From Hungatella sp. UBA3048 (lineage in GTDB: Bacteria > Bacillota > Clostridia > Lachnospirales > Lachnospiraceae), in NCBI GenBank assembly GCA_002367105.1, contig DFCS01000033.1:11487-48845 (forward strand): a stretch of DNA of 37,359 nucleotides. Reading direction: 5' to 3'. The notes under the pieces are model-generated. The model had not been told where the DNA came from and searched no databases. It saw only the letters and a list, made by a program, of their open reading frames with translations. Within the stretch, counting starts at the first letter, position 1. The number at the start of each line of letters is the position of its first letter. A program made the position numbers and the translations under genes. Shown piece after piece: positions 23,747-31,930 of the stretch.

Positions 23747-25129
23747 ATGAAATTAAGAAGTGCATTAAGACGAGGCGTTGCTTTCAGCCTGGCTGCAACG
23801 ATGGTTTTAGGTACTGCCGGTTGTGGAGCATCCGATAATACTAAGACCGGTGCAGACAATAGTACAGCAGCGGATACCACTCAAAAAGCAGACAGCGACA
23901 AACCCTACGATGGTGTTACCGTAAAATGGGCACTGACAGATAACGCTGCAACTGGCGCTGAAACAAAAGAAATGGTAGACTTGATCAAAGAAAAGACAGG
24001 CATTAATGTAGAGTTTTTCATCACACCTACTTCAAAAGCCGGTGAAATGGACAAGGTGCTTGTAAGCTTAATGGCTGGCGAAGAAATGGACATTGTAAAC
24101 AGAACTCCGCTTCAATTAGAAGAATTCTACAAAGCTGCCGTTTTAGAGCCAATGGATGAGTTTGCAAAAGCAGATAATTATGATATGGAGACCGTTTATG
24201 GTGGTCAAACAGTAAAATTTGAAGATCAGACATATGCAATTCCAGCAGAAAAAGATATCTGGCTGACCTATTATAATAAGAAGATTTTTGATGACGCTAA
24301 CATTCCATATCCTACCGCAGAAGGCTGGACATGGGAAAAATATGTGGAGACCGCTCAAAAGCTTAATAACCCTGATAACAATGTCTGGGGCTCCTTTATG
24401 AGCGATGATGTTGCATGCAACTATTTGCAGGCTAACCAGAAGGGCGTATCCCCTTATAAGGCAGATGGAACTGCCAACTTCGACGATCCGGCATATGCGG
24501 ATGCCATGAAGTGGTTCTATAGCCTGGGCAATGAATTAAAGATCCAGCCTAACTGCCTGGATCTGGCTTCCGGTACATATCCTTATAACTCCTTTATGGT
24601 AAACGGAAACATCGGTATGTACGTATACGGCGGCTGGGTAGCAAGCGCCTTATCTGATAAGGAAAAATACCCAAGAGACTGGGAACTGGGAATTCTTCCA
24701 ATGCCTTATCCGGAAGGCTCCGAACCATCTTCCCTGACAATTACAAACTGCTATGCGATTCCTAAGACCTCTAAGAACAAAGAAGCAGCATTTGAAGCAA
24801 TCAAAACAATTTGCGAAAATAAATATACTTTAGGTTATGGACGCGTTCCTGCAAAGATCTTAACAGAGGACGAAGCAAAATCCTATATTGAAAGCAGCCT
24901 GCTCCCTAAATTTAAAGATGACAACTTAACCGTAGAAGACTTTATGTCAGGCTGGTTTGACAACAGCAGACTGTATTTAAATGAAAAGATCATGGGTACC
25001 GCTGATACAACCATCGGACAGATCTACACCGAGGAAGGTCAGTTATACGGACAGGGACAAAAGTCACTGGAAGACACCATGAAGTCCATTCAGGAAAGAG
25101 CGAATGAGGCAATAAAAGAAGCAGAGTAA
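23747..25129 (+). CDS. ABC transporter solute-binding lipoprotein
   Basis: A 460-residue extracytoplasmic family 1 binding protein. The signal peptide is followed by a lipobox, VLGTAGC with Cys26 as the lipid-attachment site, then a Thr/Asp/Ser-rich linker. Mature features typical of CUT1 oligosaccharide binders include AIPAEKDIWLTYYNKKIFDDANI, PTAEGWTWEKYVETAQKL and GNIGMYVYGGWVAS. It delivers substrate to the permeases at 16920 and 17858, separated from them by the three glycoside-active genes. Codon choice and the strong ribosome binding site suggest high expression. It is followed by a hairpin at 25135-25172 that should reduce read-through. Confidence 0.94.
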   Translation: MKLRSALRRGVAFSLAATMVLGTAGCGASDNTKTGADNSTAADTTQKADSDKPYDGVTVKWALTDNAATGAETKEMVDLIKEKTGINVEFFITPTSKAGEMDKVLVSLMAGEEMDIVNRTPLQLEEFYKAAVLEPMDEFAKADNYDMETVYGGQTVKFEDQTYAIPAEKDIWLTYYNKKIFDDANIPYPTAEGWTWEKYVETAQKLNNPDNNVWGSFMSDDVACNYLQANQKGVSPYKADGTANFDDPAYADAMKWFYSLGNELKIQPNCLDLASGTYPYNSFMVNGNIGMYVYGGWVASALSDKEKYPRDWELGILPMPYPEGSEPSSLTITNCYAIPKTSKNKEAAFEAIKTICENKYTLGYGRVPAKILTEDEAKSYIESSLLPKFKDDNLTVEDFMSGWFDNSRLYLNEKIMGTADTTIGQIYTEEGQLYGQGQKSLEDTMKSIQERANEAIKEAE

Positions 25130-25134
25130 TAATA

Positions 25135-25172
25135 AGAAAGCGCTGCCATATATATTGGCAGTGCTTTCTTTC
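25135..25172 (+). terminator. Terminator or attenuator after the binding protein gene
   Basis: AGAAAGCGCTGCCA (25135-25148) pairs with TGGCAGTGCTTTCT with one G-T pair, and the loop is short. The T content after the stem is modest (CTTTC), so it may be partial. No promoter is evident between here and the PHP gene at 25208, suggesting read-through supplies the downstream genes. Confidence 0.75.
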
Positions 25173-25207
25173 CAATGTAGAAAGAACCGGCAGGAAAGGG
25201 AAGAGCA

Positions 25208-26206
25208 ATGGAAGAACGGATATATCTTCTCCCCAGGGAGGGGAATTTTTATAAAGCGAATATGCACTGCCATACAACAGTATCCGATGGAAAGCTGACG
25301 CCGGAAGAGGTGAAAAAAGAGTATCAGAAAAGGGGATACCAGATCGTAGCCTATACGGATCACGGGAAATATTGCCCTCACCCGGAACTGAACTCAAGGG
25401 ATTTTCTGGCCCTGGCAGGCTTTGGGGCAGACATAAAGAACGATCCCATGGACGGAGTGCGGGCAGAAGAAAGAACGTTTCATATGAATTTCTATGACGT
25501 CAGCCCGGTTGAGATGCAGGAAGAGAAGGCAGGAGCCTGTGGACCGGAAAACTGGAAGGATGGCGGTCCAGGCATTAATGCTTACATAAAGAAGATGAAG
25601 CAGCTGGGCTTTCTGGCAAGTAACTGCCACCCATACCGGTCCATGCAGAATTATGATGATTATACAGGACTTATAGGACTTTTTGCTATGGAAATCTACC
25701 ATTACCGCAGCGATCTTGAGGGGCTGAATGGCTATAATCCCCAGGCTTACGATGAGATGCTGCGCTGTCAAAAGGAAATTTACTGCCTGGCATCAGACGG
25801 CAACCAGAATGAATATCCCATGGGACATCCGCACAGTGATTCCTTTGGAGGCTTCATAAAGATCAGGGCAAGGGAGCTTACCTATCCGGCGGTGATGCAG
25901 GCCTTAAAAGGAGGAGATTTCTACAGCTCCATGGGTCCTGAGATTCATTCCCTCTACATCGAAGGCAAGGACCTGGTTGTAAAGACCAGCCCGGTAGAGA
26001 AGATTTATATGAAAATGGAAGGCAAGAACTGCCGCATGAAAATTGCGCGTAAAGGGGAATCATTGGAGGAAGCAAGGTTTCCTTTAACGGGAAGGGAAGG
26101 CTACATCCGTGTAGTCTGCCGCAGTGAAAACGGATTGTATGCAAATTCCAATGCATATTTTCTGAAGGATCTGCCTTTAAAATCTATCGTAGAGCAGGAG
26201 ACATAA
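25208..26206 (+). CDS. PHP-domain protein with altered metal ligands
   Basis: This 332-residue protein is a paralogue of the PHP protein at 27497-28468; the two align almost without gaps. PHP proteins are metal-dependent phosphoesterases. It keeps His20-x-His22 (MHCHTTVSDG), His52 in YTDHG, His141 in HPYRS and Asp197. It differs at positions that are probable metal ligands or neighbours: Glu73 of the paralogue is Gly here, Asn140 is Cys, Asp198 is Gly and His200 is Gln. It may therefore be an inactive, binding or regulatory version, or use fewer metals. It sits 3 bp before an OPA-type transporter gene, to whose activity it is probably linked. The true substrate is unknown. Confidence 0.8.
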   Translation: MEERIYLLPREGNFYKANMHCHTTVSDGKLTPEEVKKEYQKRGYQIVAYTDHGKYCPHPELNSRDFLALAGFGADIKNDPMDGVRAEERTFHMNFYDVSPVEMQEEKAGACGPENWKDGGPGINAYIKKMKQLGFLASNCHPYRSMQNYDDYTGLIGLFAMEIYHYRSDLEGLNGYNPQAYDEMLRCQKEIYCLASDGNQNEYPMGHPHSDSFGGFIKIRARELTYPAVMQALKGGDFYSSMGPEIHSLYIEGKDLVVKTSPVEKIYMKMEGKNCRMKIARKGESLEEARFPLTGREGYIRVVCRSENGLYANSNAYFLKDLPLKSIVEQET

Positions 26207-26208
26207 AG

Positions 26209-27477
26209 TTGGACACAATGATACAAAAGAAAAAGATCGGGTCAGAAAAAATGCAGTCCATGCTGTTCTGGTTATGCTGGGCAGCCTATTTTTCTACCTA
26301 TCTTGGGAGGCTGAATTATTCGGCCTGCTTAACGGAAATCATCAGGGCAGAAGGCTTTGAAAAGGGAGCGGCAGGATTTATAGGGACCGCATTCTTTTTT
26401 TCCTATGGCGTTGGACAGCTTTTCAGCGGAATACTGGGAGATAAGAAAAAACCTTATAAGATGATTTTTGCAGGGGTTCTGGGTTCCGGAATCTGCAATG
26501 GAGTAATGGGACTATCGGGATCCGTCTGGCAGATGGCGGTGGTATGGTGTGTGAATGGCCTGTTTCAGTCGCTGATCTGGTCACCGATCATCAAACTGTT
26601 TTCCGACTGGATTCCCACAGGCAGCCAGAAAAAGTTCTGCGTTAACATTAACAGCAGCGTTCCCATCGGTACGTTTGCAGCATATGGGCTGACGGCACTC
26701 ATCGTATGGAAATTCCATTGGAGAACGGTTTTTTTCTTCTCTTCCCTGTGTCTGGCAGTCATCAGCCTGGTCTGGTTTACAGGCAGCCGCAAAATAAGAA
26801 AGGATTTGGAAGAAAATGGGATTTTAGAAGACCAGGTCCTTGTTTCCCAGGATAAAAAACAGACAGACGCTTCCATGTGGGAATTAGTTCTGGTTTCCGG
26901 AATGATTTTCTTTTGTTTTGGACTGATGTTTCAGGGTGTTTTAAAGGATGGAGTGACCACCTGGATTCCTACCTATATCCGCGAAGAATATCATATGGAA
27001 TCCGTAATTTCCATTATCAGCACCACAGTCATACCGATTTTTAACTTAAGCGGTGTATATCTGGCTTCCATTGCAAACAGGAAGATTTTTAAAAGTGAGA
27101 CCGCTACATCCGCTTCATTTTTTGTCCTGTGCGCGGGTGCGCTGATTTTGTTACGCCTCTATCATGGAGGATCTGTGGTAACCGTGCTGATCTTATTTGG
27201 TCTTGCAACCACGGCGATGATGGCGGTGAATACCATGCTGGTCAGCATGGTGCCAATTTATTTCGCTCCTTACGGAAAATCCTCCACTGCTTCGGGGATT
27301 TTAAATTCCTCTGCATATGCGGGAGGAGCAGTCTCCGCCTATGGAATCGGAGTATTGTCTGAAAGCGCGGGCTGGGATACCACCATTTTTATCTGGTTCA
27401 TCATCGCCCTTTTGGGAGCAGTGGCCTGCACGGCCGGAAAAGCCCGGTGGAAGCGATTTTTGCAAAACGGCATATAA
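26209..27477 (+). CDS. MFS transporter, OPA (GlpT/UhpT-like) family
   Basis: A 422-residue transporter with twelve predicted membrane segments. The N-terminal YFSTYLGRLNYSACLTEIIR, GFIGTAFFFSYGVGQLFSGILGDKKKPYKMIFAG and the QSLIWSPIIKLFSDW segment resemble the organophosphate:phosphate antiporter family, which moves glycerol 3-phosphate, hexose phosphates and phosphonates. I start at TTG 26209, since AGGAG lies at 26195-26199; the ATG at 26218 is too far from it. It is flanked on both sides by PHP-domain phosphoesterase-like genes, so the cargo may be a phosphorylated or otherwise anionic compound. The substrate cannot be named from the sequence. Confidence 0.88.
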   Translation: MDTMIQKKKIGSEKMQSMLFWLCWAAYFSTYLGRLNYSACLTEIIRAEGFEKGAAGFIGTAFFFSYGVGQLFSGILGDKKKPYKMIFAGVLGSGICNGVMGLSGSVWQMAVVWCVNGLFQSLIWSPIIKLFSDWIPTGSQKKFCVNINSSVPIGTFAAYGLTALIVWKFHWRTVFFFSSLCLAVISLVWFTGSRKIRKDLEENGILEDQVLVSQDKKQTDASMWELVLVSGMIFFCFGLMFQGVLKDGVTTWIPTYIREEYHMESVISIISTTVIPIFNLSGVYLASIANRKIFKSETATSASFFVLCAGALILLRLYHGGSVVTVLILFGLATTAMMAVNTMLVSMVPIYFAPYGKSSTASGILNSSAYAGGAVSAYGIGVLSESAGWDTTIFIWFIIALLGAVACTAGKARWKRFLQNGI

Positions 27478-27496
27478 GGGATGGGAGGATAACAGG

Positions 27497-28468
27497 TTGA
27501 ATTACAGAACTTATTTATTACCAGAGGCCGGAAGGTTTTATAAAGCAAACCTACACAGCCATACAGTCATATCAGATGGAAGATTGACGCCGGAAGAGGC
27601 CAAGGAACAATATAAGAAGCATGGGTATCAGATCATGGCGTTTACGGATCACAGGATCTATCGGAACCATGAAGAATTAAACGATAAGGAATTCCTGGCA
27701 CTTGCTGCCGTAGAAGTGGATATCAATGAGGTGAGCTCGGACAGACTGCGCCCCGAGGACAAGACGTATCACATTAATTTGTACGATACTGCTCCCGGAT
27801 ATGAGCGGGCCAGAAAGGAACAGGGAATATGTCCGGAACGCAGGTACGGAGACTTTGATTACATGAACAGATATTTAGAGGAGATGAAGGAACTGGGATT
27901 TCTCGCCTGCTATAACCACCCATACTGGTCCATTCAGAACTATGACGATTACAAAGGCTTAAACGGGCTTTTTGCCATGGAAATCTACAATTACGGATGC
28001 GAGCTTGACGGACTGTATGGTTATAATCCCCAGTCCTATGATGAGATGCTTCGTTTGGGAAAACGGCTGTGGTGCCTGGCAACAGACGATAATCACAACA
28101 GTCATCCGTTTGATGATCCCTTGTGTGATTCTTTCGGAGGCTTTACCATGATAAAGGCAGAAGATTTAAGTTATGCAGCTGTTACCAATGCACTGATGAA
28201 AGGCCATTTCTACAGCTCCATGGGACCGGAGATAAAAGAGATTTATATGGAGGGCAGGGAGCTTGTGGTAAAGACCGGACCGGTTCAGGCCATCTGCGGG
28301 ATCACGGACAATGTAAGATCCTGCCATAGAGCGGCTGTGCAGGGAGAACCCCTTACGGAAGCAAGGTTTCTCCTTGAAGGAAACGAAACCTATATCCGGG
28401 TGGAATGCAAGGATGAAAAGGGGCTTTTTGCTAACAGCAATGCTTATTTTCTCTCCGGTCTGGAGTGA
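27497..28468 (+). CDS. PHP-domain metal-dependent phosphoesterase-like protein
   Basis: This 323-residue protein has the complete PHP motif set: HSH (residues 20-22), Asp27 in ISDG, His52 in FTDHR, Glu73 in AVEVD, Asn-His141 in YNHPYWS, Glu162 in FAMEIYN and the ATDDNHN segment with Asp197 and His200. The enzyme type is metal-dependent hydrolysis of a phosphoester. I place the start at TTG 27497, with GGAGG at 27484-27488; a longer frame upstream would be translated from inside the transporter gene. The protein lacks a signal peptide. It is the last gene of the group, before the dispersed repeat and terminator at 28520-28602. Confidence 0.85.
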   Translation: MNYRTYLLPEAGRFYKANLHSHTVISDGRLTPEEAKEQYKKHGYQIMAFTDHRIYRNHEELNDKEFLALAAVEVDINEVSSDRLRPEDKTYHINLYDTAPGYERARKEQGICPERRYGDFDYMNRYLEEMKELGFLACYNHPYWSIQNYDDYKGLNGLFAMEIYNYGCELDGLYGYNPQSYDEMLRLGKRLWCLATDDNHNSHPFDDPLCDSFGGFTMIKAEDLSYAAVTNALMKGHFYSSMGPEIKEIYMEGRELVVKTGPVQAICGITDNVRSCHRAAVQGEPLTEARFLLEGNETYIRVECKDEKGLFANSNAYFLSGLE

Positions 28469-28519
28469 ATCCGGGTATTGCAGAAACAGCCCGGCTGATG
28501 ATGCACCCGTTGTCATAGT

Positions 28520-28564
28520 CGATCGGATATCCGCAGTCCGCTTTGCTGCTTGATGAGGTTAAAA
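28520..28564 (+). repeat. Dispersed intergenic repeat, copy 2
   Basis: This copy is the reverse complement of copy 1 (20921-20966), with only a few differences over about 42 bp, and shares TTGCTGCTTGATGAGG without differences apart from neighbouring bases. It ends where the terminator at 28561 begins. A small hairpin CCGGG/CCCGG (28471-28494) precedes it and has no T-run. Confidence 0.75.
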
Positions 28565-28602
28565 AGTTCTTTTCTGATATTGATCGGAAAGGAACTTTTT
28601 TT
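28561..28602 (+). terminator. Terminator of the PHP-transporter unit
   Basis: AAAAAGTTCTTTTC (28561-28574) pairs with GAAAGGAACTTTTT (28587-28600) with a single G-T pair, followed by more T. It ends the transcription unit that started in the carbohydrate region. Confidence 0.92.
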
Positions 28603-28664
28603 ATTTGAGTTACAGGCTATATTAGAAAGAATTTATCAGTCTTACTGTGACTTATTGCAACAAA

Positions 28665-28740
28665 ATATGCATAGCAGTAAAAAAGATTAAAAATATATGC
28701 TTAGCTAACTATTGATTTTTCTGTTTGTACGTGTTATATT
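28665..28740 (+). promoter_or_regulatory. Promoter of the OsmC gene with upstream direct repeats
   Basis: TTGATT (28712-28717) and TATATT (28735-28740) are spaced by 17 bp. Just upstream, ATATGCATAGC (28665-28675) and ATATGCTTAGC (28695-28705) form a direct repeat with 30 bp between starts, about three helical turns. That geometry suits two regulator dimers beside the -35. The 324-bp gene-free stretch 28469-28792 thus holds a repeat, a terminator and this promoter. Confidence 0.6.
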
Positions 28741-28792
28741 ATTAACAAATAGAAGTTCCTATTCAATACATATTAAAAAAGGAGATGGTATT

Positions 28793-29233
28793 ATGTTGAC
28801 TACATTTAAAGCAACAGCGAAAGCACTGCCTGAGGGGTTACAGGTTGAAACAAATTCAAGAGGTTTTAAAATACTTTTTGACGAGCCAGAAGATCTGGGC
28901 GGTACAGATACTGCGATGAACCCTGTGGAGGGCTTGTTATGTGCATTAGGCGCATGCCAGTCCATCGTAGTGAAAGCATTTGCAGCAGCTCACAATATTA
29001 CGTTTGAGGAATTCCATGTTGAGTTGGAAGGGGACCTTGATCCGGACGGATTTATGGGACTGGCTGATGTAAGAAATGGCTTTCAGGAGATTCGTTTCGT
29101 AATGCATTTTAAAACAAATGAACCAAAAGATAAAATTGAGGAATTTGCAAAGTTTATCGAGAATACCTGCCCTGTAGGTGATTGTTTATCTAACGGTGTT
29201 AAATTAGTGTTATCCGGTGTGGCAATTGATTAA
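28793..29233 (+). CDS. OsmC/Ohr-family thiol peroxidase
   Basis: OsmC/Ohr proteins reduce organic hydroperoxides with a reactive Cys pair and take electrons from lipoylated proteins or other thiols. The 146-residue protein has Cys55 in ALGACQSIVVKAFA and Cys126 in ENTCPVGDCLSNG, the two family positions, plus additional Cys50 and Cys131. The start at 28793 follows AGGAG (28780-28784); the frame extends upstream through the promoter but without a start signal. It lies ahead of a lipoyl-domain dihydrolipoamide dehydrogenase and a lipoate ligase, which would be the ideal electron supply. A terminator at 29248-29281 separates it from them. Its exact substrate (organic, peroxynitrite or other electrophile) is undecided. 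Confidence 0.88.
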   Translation: MLTTFKATAKALPEGLQVETNSRGFKILFDEPEDLGGTDTAMNPVEGLLCALGACQSIVVKAFAAAHNITFEEFHVELEGDLDPDGFMGLADVRNGFQEIRFVMHFKTNEPKDKIEEFAKFIENTCPVGDCLSNGVKLVLSGVAID

Positions 29234-29247
29234 ATAGTATTAAATGC

Positions 29248-29281
29248 AAAAAGAGCCTATATTATAAAATTGGCTCTTTTT
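29248..29281 (+). terminator. Terminator between the OsmC and dihydrolipoamide dehydrogenase genes
   Basis: A perfect 10-bp stem AAAAAGAGCC (29248-29257) with GGCTCTTTTT (29272-29281) encloses a 14-nt loop. The T-run is within the stem's 3' arm. No separate promoter for the downstream gene is obvious in the remaining 21 bases, so partial read-through is likely. Confidence 0.88.
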
Positions 29282-29302
29282 CTATAGAAAAGGAGAAAAT
29301 TT

Positions 29303-30985
29303 ATGCTTATTAAAATGTCAATAATTCCTGGTGGAAAAACGGGCAAGGTAGGTAAAATAAATGTAAAAACAGGCGATAAGGTCGCTTCCGGCGACATCCT
29401 AGTACAAATAGAAACGGCGAAAGGAAACCGCCAGATTAAAGCCGCATCAGATGGAACAGTCAGTAAAATATTATGTGAAGAGGGCTTGGACATCGCATCG
29501 AATGCTGAGATGTTTGAAATCACCGAGGATCCTGAAGTCAAAGAGACTGCGATAACTGATTGTGATTGTACCTCACAGGGAACCGCTAAGGAAGCAACTG
29601 CCGATTTACTTATCATAGGAGCTGGTCCCGGCGGATATGTAGCCGCTATTTATGCCGCTAAAAGCGGCCTGAAAGTAACTCTGGTTGAGCAATCAGCATT
29701 AGGCGGAACCTGTCTTAATGTCGGCTGTATTCCTACAAAATCACTTGTTAAATCTGCGGAAGTCTGTCACACGGTAAGGAATGCGTCAGTCTTTGGGATT
29801 GAATCAGACAGCCCGGTTACAGTAAATATGAAACAGGTCATTGACCGTAAGGATAAGATCAAGGACAGGCTCGTTTCCGGAATTGATTTTCTTATGAAAA
29901 AAAATGAAATCAATGTAATCTCCGGCCAGGCATCCTTTATGGATAAAAATACAGTAACAATAAAAGGCGAAGAAAATTATATCATTAAGGCACAAAATAT
30001 TATCGTAGCAACAGGCTCGAAAATCTCTAATATTGCAATTCCTGGTATGGAACTACCGTTTGTGCTGAACAGCACAAAAGCGCTGTCTGATCATAAACTT
30101 CCCCAATCCATAACCATTATTGGCGGTGGTGTGATCGGAATGGAATTTGCATTTATCTATAAAAATTTCGGCGTTGATGTCCATGTGATAGAATTTATGG
30201 ATCGATTACTGACCATGGTAGACGGTGATATCTCAAAAGAGATACGGGATATGGCAGAAGAAAATAACATTCACATTCACACCGGTTCAAAGGTCAAGAA
30301 AATCCAAAGTTCCGTTGATGGTATGGCAGTTATTACTTATGAAAACAATGCCGGGGAGCACTTAGTGGTAAGTGAAAAGGTGTTGGTGGCTATTGGCAGG
30401 GAGCCGAATCTGGATGGATTATCCATTGAAAAGAGCGGTGTCTTATTAAACAGCAATGGGAAAGGGATTCAAGTAGATCATTCCATGCGTACAAATGTTG
30501 ACAATATTTATGCAATTGGAGATGTAACAAATATCATTCAACTGGCCCACGTGGCTTCCCATCAGGGGATTGTTGCCGTAGAAAATATATTAGGAAAGCA
30601 TAGAGAAATGGATTATTCAGCAGTCCCTAATGTAATATTTACTTCACCGGAAATCGCAAGTGTCGGTATCGGTGAAGACGAAGCAAAAAACAAAGGCATT
30701 GATATTGATGTAAGCAAATTTTCCTTTGCCGGAAATGGAAAAGCTTTGACGATGAATGAGGCAAGAGGCTTTTTAAAACTGATTAAAAACATAAATACAG
30801 GTAAAATAATAGGCGGGTCAATCATAGGTGCCGATGCATCATCTTTAATCAGCTCATTAACCTTAGCAATTGCCAATGGATTTACTGAAAAAGAAATCTC
30901 TGAAACCATATTCCCGCACCCTACTACCAGTGAAACGATTCATGAAGCCGCACTGGATTTTGGAATTGGAGCCTTGCATCAATAA
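29303..30985 (+). CDS. lpdA: Dihydrolipoamide dehydrogenase with N-terminal lipoyl domain
   Basis: This 560-residue flavoprotein joins a lipoyl domain (about 1-75) to a full dihydrolipoamide dehydrogenase. Lys40 in QIETAKGNRQI is the probable lipoylation site. The FAD-binding GAGPGGYVAAIYAAK, the redox disulfide Cys137/Cys142 in GGTCLNVGCIPTK, the NAD-binding GGGVIGMEFAF and the C-terminal His539/Glu544 in FPHPTTSE are all intact. It can therefore oxidise NADH and reduce the lipoyl group it carries. Family members with a lipoyl domain occur with 2-oxoacid dehydrogenases, but no E1 or E2 gene is nearby. The next gene, overlapping by one base, is the lipoate ligase needed to modify it. Confidence 0.93.
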   Translation: MLIKMSIIPGGKTGKVGKINVKTGDKVASGDILVQIETAKGNRQIKAASDGTVSKILCEEGLDIASNAEMFEITEDPEVKETAITDCDCTSQGTAKEATADLLIIGAGPGGYVAAIYAAKSGLKVTLVEQSALGGTCLNVGCIPTKSLVKSAEVCHTVRNASVFGIESDSPVTVNMKQVIDRKDKIKDRLVSGIDFLMKKNEINVISGQASFMDKNTVTIKGEENYIIKAQNIIVATGSKISNIAIPGMELPFVLNSTKALSDHKLPQSITIIGGGVIGMEFAFIYKNFGVDVHVIEFMDRLLTMVDGDISKEIRDMAEENNIHIHTGSKVKKIQSSVDGMAVITYENNAGEHLVVSEKVLVAIGREPNLDGLSIEKSGVLLNSNGKGIQVDHSMRTNVDNIYAIGDVTNIIQLAHVASHQGIVAVENILGKHREMDYSAVPNVIFTSPEIASVGIGEDEAKNKGIDIDVSKFSFAGNGKALTMNEARGFLKLIKNINTGKIIGGSIIGADASSLISSLTLAIANGFTEKEISETIFPHPTTSETIHEAALDFGIGALHQ

Positions 30986-31905
30986 TGAAAAAAATAGTGA
31001 TATCCGAAGAATTTGATCCCTGTTTTAATATAGCAGCAGAACATCAGCTGTTTTTAACCTCCGAGGAAGATCTGCACCTGTTTCTATGGCAGAACGATTC
31101 TTCTGTGATTATAGGAAGGAACCAGAACCTTTACGCAGAATGCGATTTAAAGTACTTAAGGGAGCATGACATAAAAGCAGTCCGCAGGTTTTCCGGGGGC
31201 GGGGCGGTGTATCATGACAAGGGCAATGTTAATTTTACCTTTATTACAAAAGAGGCATCAGCCAGTCAGGACCGCTTTATCAAGCTCATACTATCTGCAA
31301 TGCAGCGGCTTGGGATCGACTGTGAATTTAGCGGCAGAAATGACTTATTATTCAAAAACCGAAAATTTTCCGGTCATGCTTATTATACGGACGGTGATAA
31401 TTACATGTATCATGGTACGGTACTGGTCAATGTAAATTTTGAACAGCTGGAACATGCCCTTACACCGTCAAAAATAAAGTTAGAGTCCAAAGGAGTCGAA
31501 TCAGTAAGGAGCAGAGTTATCAATCTATCTGAAATAAACAGTGAAATCACTGCCCAGTCAGTGATCCGGGCTTTTATTGAGACCTTTGAATGCAATCATA
31601 TAGAATCCATTAATAAAATGAACTTTCAGCCGCCATTAGAGAAAATCCTCACGTCTGACAATTGGATGTTCGCCCAATCGCCTAAATTTGATGTGGAATT
31701 GGAACGTAGATATTCATTTGGAACGATGTCCGTTTCTATCTCTATCGCTGATAACCTGATTCAGAATATTATAATAAATACGGATAGTCTGAAGCTTTAT
31801 GATTTTAAAGCCTGTGAAAAGGAACTCTATCATACCAGATTTAACGAAGAGGAAATATGGGACTATATGGAGCGGTACCTCTCGAATCATCTTGATTTTT
31901 CATAA
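30985..31905 (+). CDS. lplA: Lipoate-protein ligase A
   Basis: LplA attaches lipoate to lipoyl domains through lipoyl-AMP. The 306-residue protein has LFLWQNDSSVIIGRNQNLYAE, then RRFSGGGAVYHDKGNVNFTFI, the GRNDLLFKNRKFSGHAYY segment with its catalytic Lys, and a C-terminal accessory domain, as expected for a two-domain, self-sufficient LplA. It overlaps the last base of the upstream dehydrogenase stop (TAATG), so the two are translationally coupled. The obvious local substrate is the lipoyl domain of that dehydrogenase, relying on scavenged lipoate. Confidence 0.93.
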   Translation: MKKIVISEEFDPCFNIAAEHQLFLTSEEDLHLFLWQNDSSVIIGRNQNLYAECDLKYLREHDIKAVRRFSGGGAVYHDKGNVNFTFITKEASASQDRFIKLILSAMQRLGIDCEFSGRNDLLFKNRKFSGHAYYTDGDNYMYHGTVLVNVNFEQLEHALTPSKIKLESKGVESVRSRVINLSEINSEITAQSVIRAFIETFECNHIESINKMNFQPPLEKILTSDNWMFAQSPKFDVELERRYSFGTMSVSISIADNLIQNIIINTDSLKLYDFKACEKELYHTRFNEEEIWDYMERYLSNHLDFS

Positions 31906-31930
31906 TATCAGGAAAAGACCTTGAAAAATA

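Noticed and set aside
27317..27496. Longer N-terminus for the second PHP protein
   Set aside because: The extra 60 codons overlap the transporter gene in another frame, resemble no PHP sequence, and the TTG at 27497 has a good ribosome binding site; the paralogue also starts at the equivalent point.
28712..28792. 27 extra N-terminal residues on the OsmC protein
   Set aside because: This stretch is the promoter region; AGGAG and the family N-terminus fit the ATG at 28793.
29303..31905. lpd and lplA as part of a pyruvate or other 2-oxoacid dehydrogenase operon
   Set aside because: No E1 or E2 gene is nearby, and the flanking genes are OsmC and MarR. It remains possible that the partner enzymes are encoded elsewhere.
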